This document shows, piece after piece, positions 63,706 to 64,000 of a DNA stretch of 64,000 bases. Under the pieces are notes generated by a model, which was not told the DNA's origin, searched no databases, and was given only the letters and a program-made list of their open reading frames with translations. This DNA comes from Rouxiella sp. S1S-2 (GTDB lineage: Bacteria > Pseudomonadota > Gammaproteobacteria > Enterobacterales > Enterobacteriaceae), in NCBI RefSeq assembly GCF_009208105.1, contig NZ_WFKL01000001.1, positions 1,488,001 through 1,552,000 of the forward strand. Reading direction: 5' to 3'. The position numbers and the translations under genes are program-made. Each line of letters opens with the position of its first letter. The first letter of the stretch is position 1.

Positions 63706-63770
63706 GCCTACCGTTGCTGGCAGATTTTGGCGACTCACCCACATTGACTATCTGATTAAAACGGGAGAAT

Positions 63771-63816
63771 GGCCTTCGCCAGTGAAGGCCAGAATGCCCC
63801 CAAAGACGCTGGGGGC
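63771..63816. terminator. Two adjacent hairpins between maeB and an MFS gene
   Basis: GGCCTTC/GAAGGCC (63771-63790, six-base loop) and GCCCCC/GGGGGC (63796-63816, nine-base loop) lie between converging genes. T runs are poor on both strands, though TTTT follows the first hairpin on the minus strand. Confidence 0.6.
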
Positions 63817-63825
63817 GGTCATGAA

Positions 63826-64000
63826 TTACTTCTGTAGGGTCACCAAAATCGGTTTTTTCACAAACAGTCCGTAGCTTAGCGCACCCAGCATCAGTAAACC
63901 GGCGCCGAGGAAGAAGACGTTGGTGAACTGGCCGGTAGCATCAAGGATTATCCCGGTGACAATGGGCGCACAGGCTGCGCCCAGGAAGCCCCCAAAGTTC
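63826..64000 (-). CDS. C-terminal end of an MFS transporter (cut by the window edge)
   Basis: The last 58 codons of a transporter gene entering from the right edge. The product ends NFGGFLGAACAPIVTGIILD, then a hydrophobic helix (FFLGAGLLMLGALSYGLFV) and a short basic tail. The sequence FGGFLG-xx-AP-x-x-TG matches helices 11-12 of anion:cation symporter MFS proteins (glucarate, hexuronate, tartrate carriers). Substrate cannot be inferred. Converges with maeB. Confidence 0.8.
   Translation of the reverse strand, partial: NFGGFLGAACAPIVTGIILDATGQFTNVFFLGAGLLMLGALSYGLFVKKPILVTLQK

Noticed and set aside
1..64000. tRNA, rRNA, CRISPR arrays, prophage or IS elements
   Set aside because: No tRNA-like cloverleaf, rRNA stretch, regularly spaced repeats, integrase or transposase could be recognised anywhere in the window.

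Overview
The window is a stretch of Enterobacterales chromosome. Almost every gene has a close counterpart in the Escherichia coli core set, and long runs keep the E. coli gene order. The proteins are diverged from E. coli, and some genes are absent from E. coli at these positions (cioAB with a DUF2474 gene, mgtE, a tetrose/apionate cluster). This fits a Yersiniaceae- or Hafniaceae-like genus (Serratia/Rahnella/Ewingella/Rouxiella type), but the genus cannot be fixed from sequence alone. I see no rRNA, tRNA, CRISPR, phage or complete insertion sequence.

Layout. (1) 0-12 kb matches the E. coli yegS-trhP(yegQ)-yegP-baeR-baeS-mdtD ... yegD ... alkA segment. mdtABC are missing between mdtD and yegD, and an aldo/keto reductase sits there instead. 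(2) 12-17 kb: a DUF2946 gene, the short-Q-loop (cyanide-insensitive type) bd oxidase cioAB with a small DUF2474 protein, and the Mg transporter mgtE. (3) 17-30 kb: yfgG, ppx-ppk, speG, purM-purN, upp-uraA, hda, yfgD, bepA, perM. (4) 30-50 kb: bcp-gcvR, dapA-bamC, purC, ypfJ, yeaL-tmcA-alanyl-tRNA editing protein, ypfN, an M15 peptidase coupled to dapE-yffB, a GNAT, the 19-residue ypfM, acrD, a small winged-helix protein, nudK, a secreted unknown and ypfG. (5) 50-53 kb: talA-tktB. (6) 53.5-61.3 kb: a catabolic island inserted between talA and maeB. (7) maeB, then the 3' end of an MFS gene running off the right edge.

The most interesting region is the island at 53.5-61.3 kb. It encodes an RpiB-like isomerase of the EryI/DerI type and, divergently, an anion-type MFS transporter, a fused DhaK-DhaL kinase (L-erythrulose kinase type), a triosephosphate-isomerase-like protein (LerI/EryH type), a xylose-isomerase-fold protein (3-oxo-isoapionate decarboxylase OiaC or tetrulose-phosphate racemase EryC), a dehydrogenase resembling D-apionate oxidoisomerase ApnO, and a SorC-family regulator. 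Together they can be read as D-apionate -> 3-oxo-isoapionate -> L-erythrulose -> L-erythrulose-1-P -> D-erythrulose-4-P -> D-erythrose-4-P. The adjacent transaldolase and transketolase genes are the enzymes that would absorb the D-erythrose-4-P. The divergent control region carries two copies of a 13-bp motif and a previously unlisted 45-codon leader ORF whose stop codon lies in the Shine-Dalgarno sequence of the transporter gene.

Other regulatory features read from the sequence include a CTG start for hda, a GTG start for purM, a UTP-sensitive-type start region at upp, a PurR box at purM, a candidate BaeR box upstream of acrD, many intrinsic terminators, and a ~127-bp inverted-repeat element after perM.
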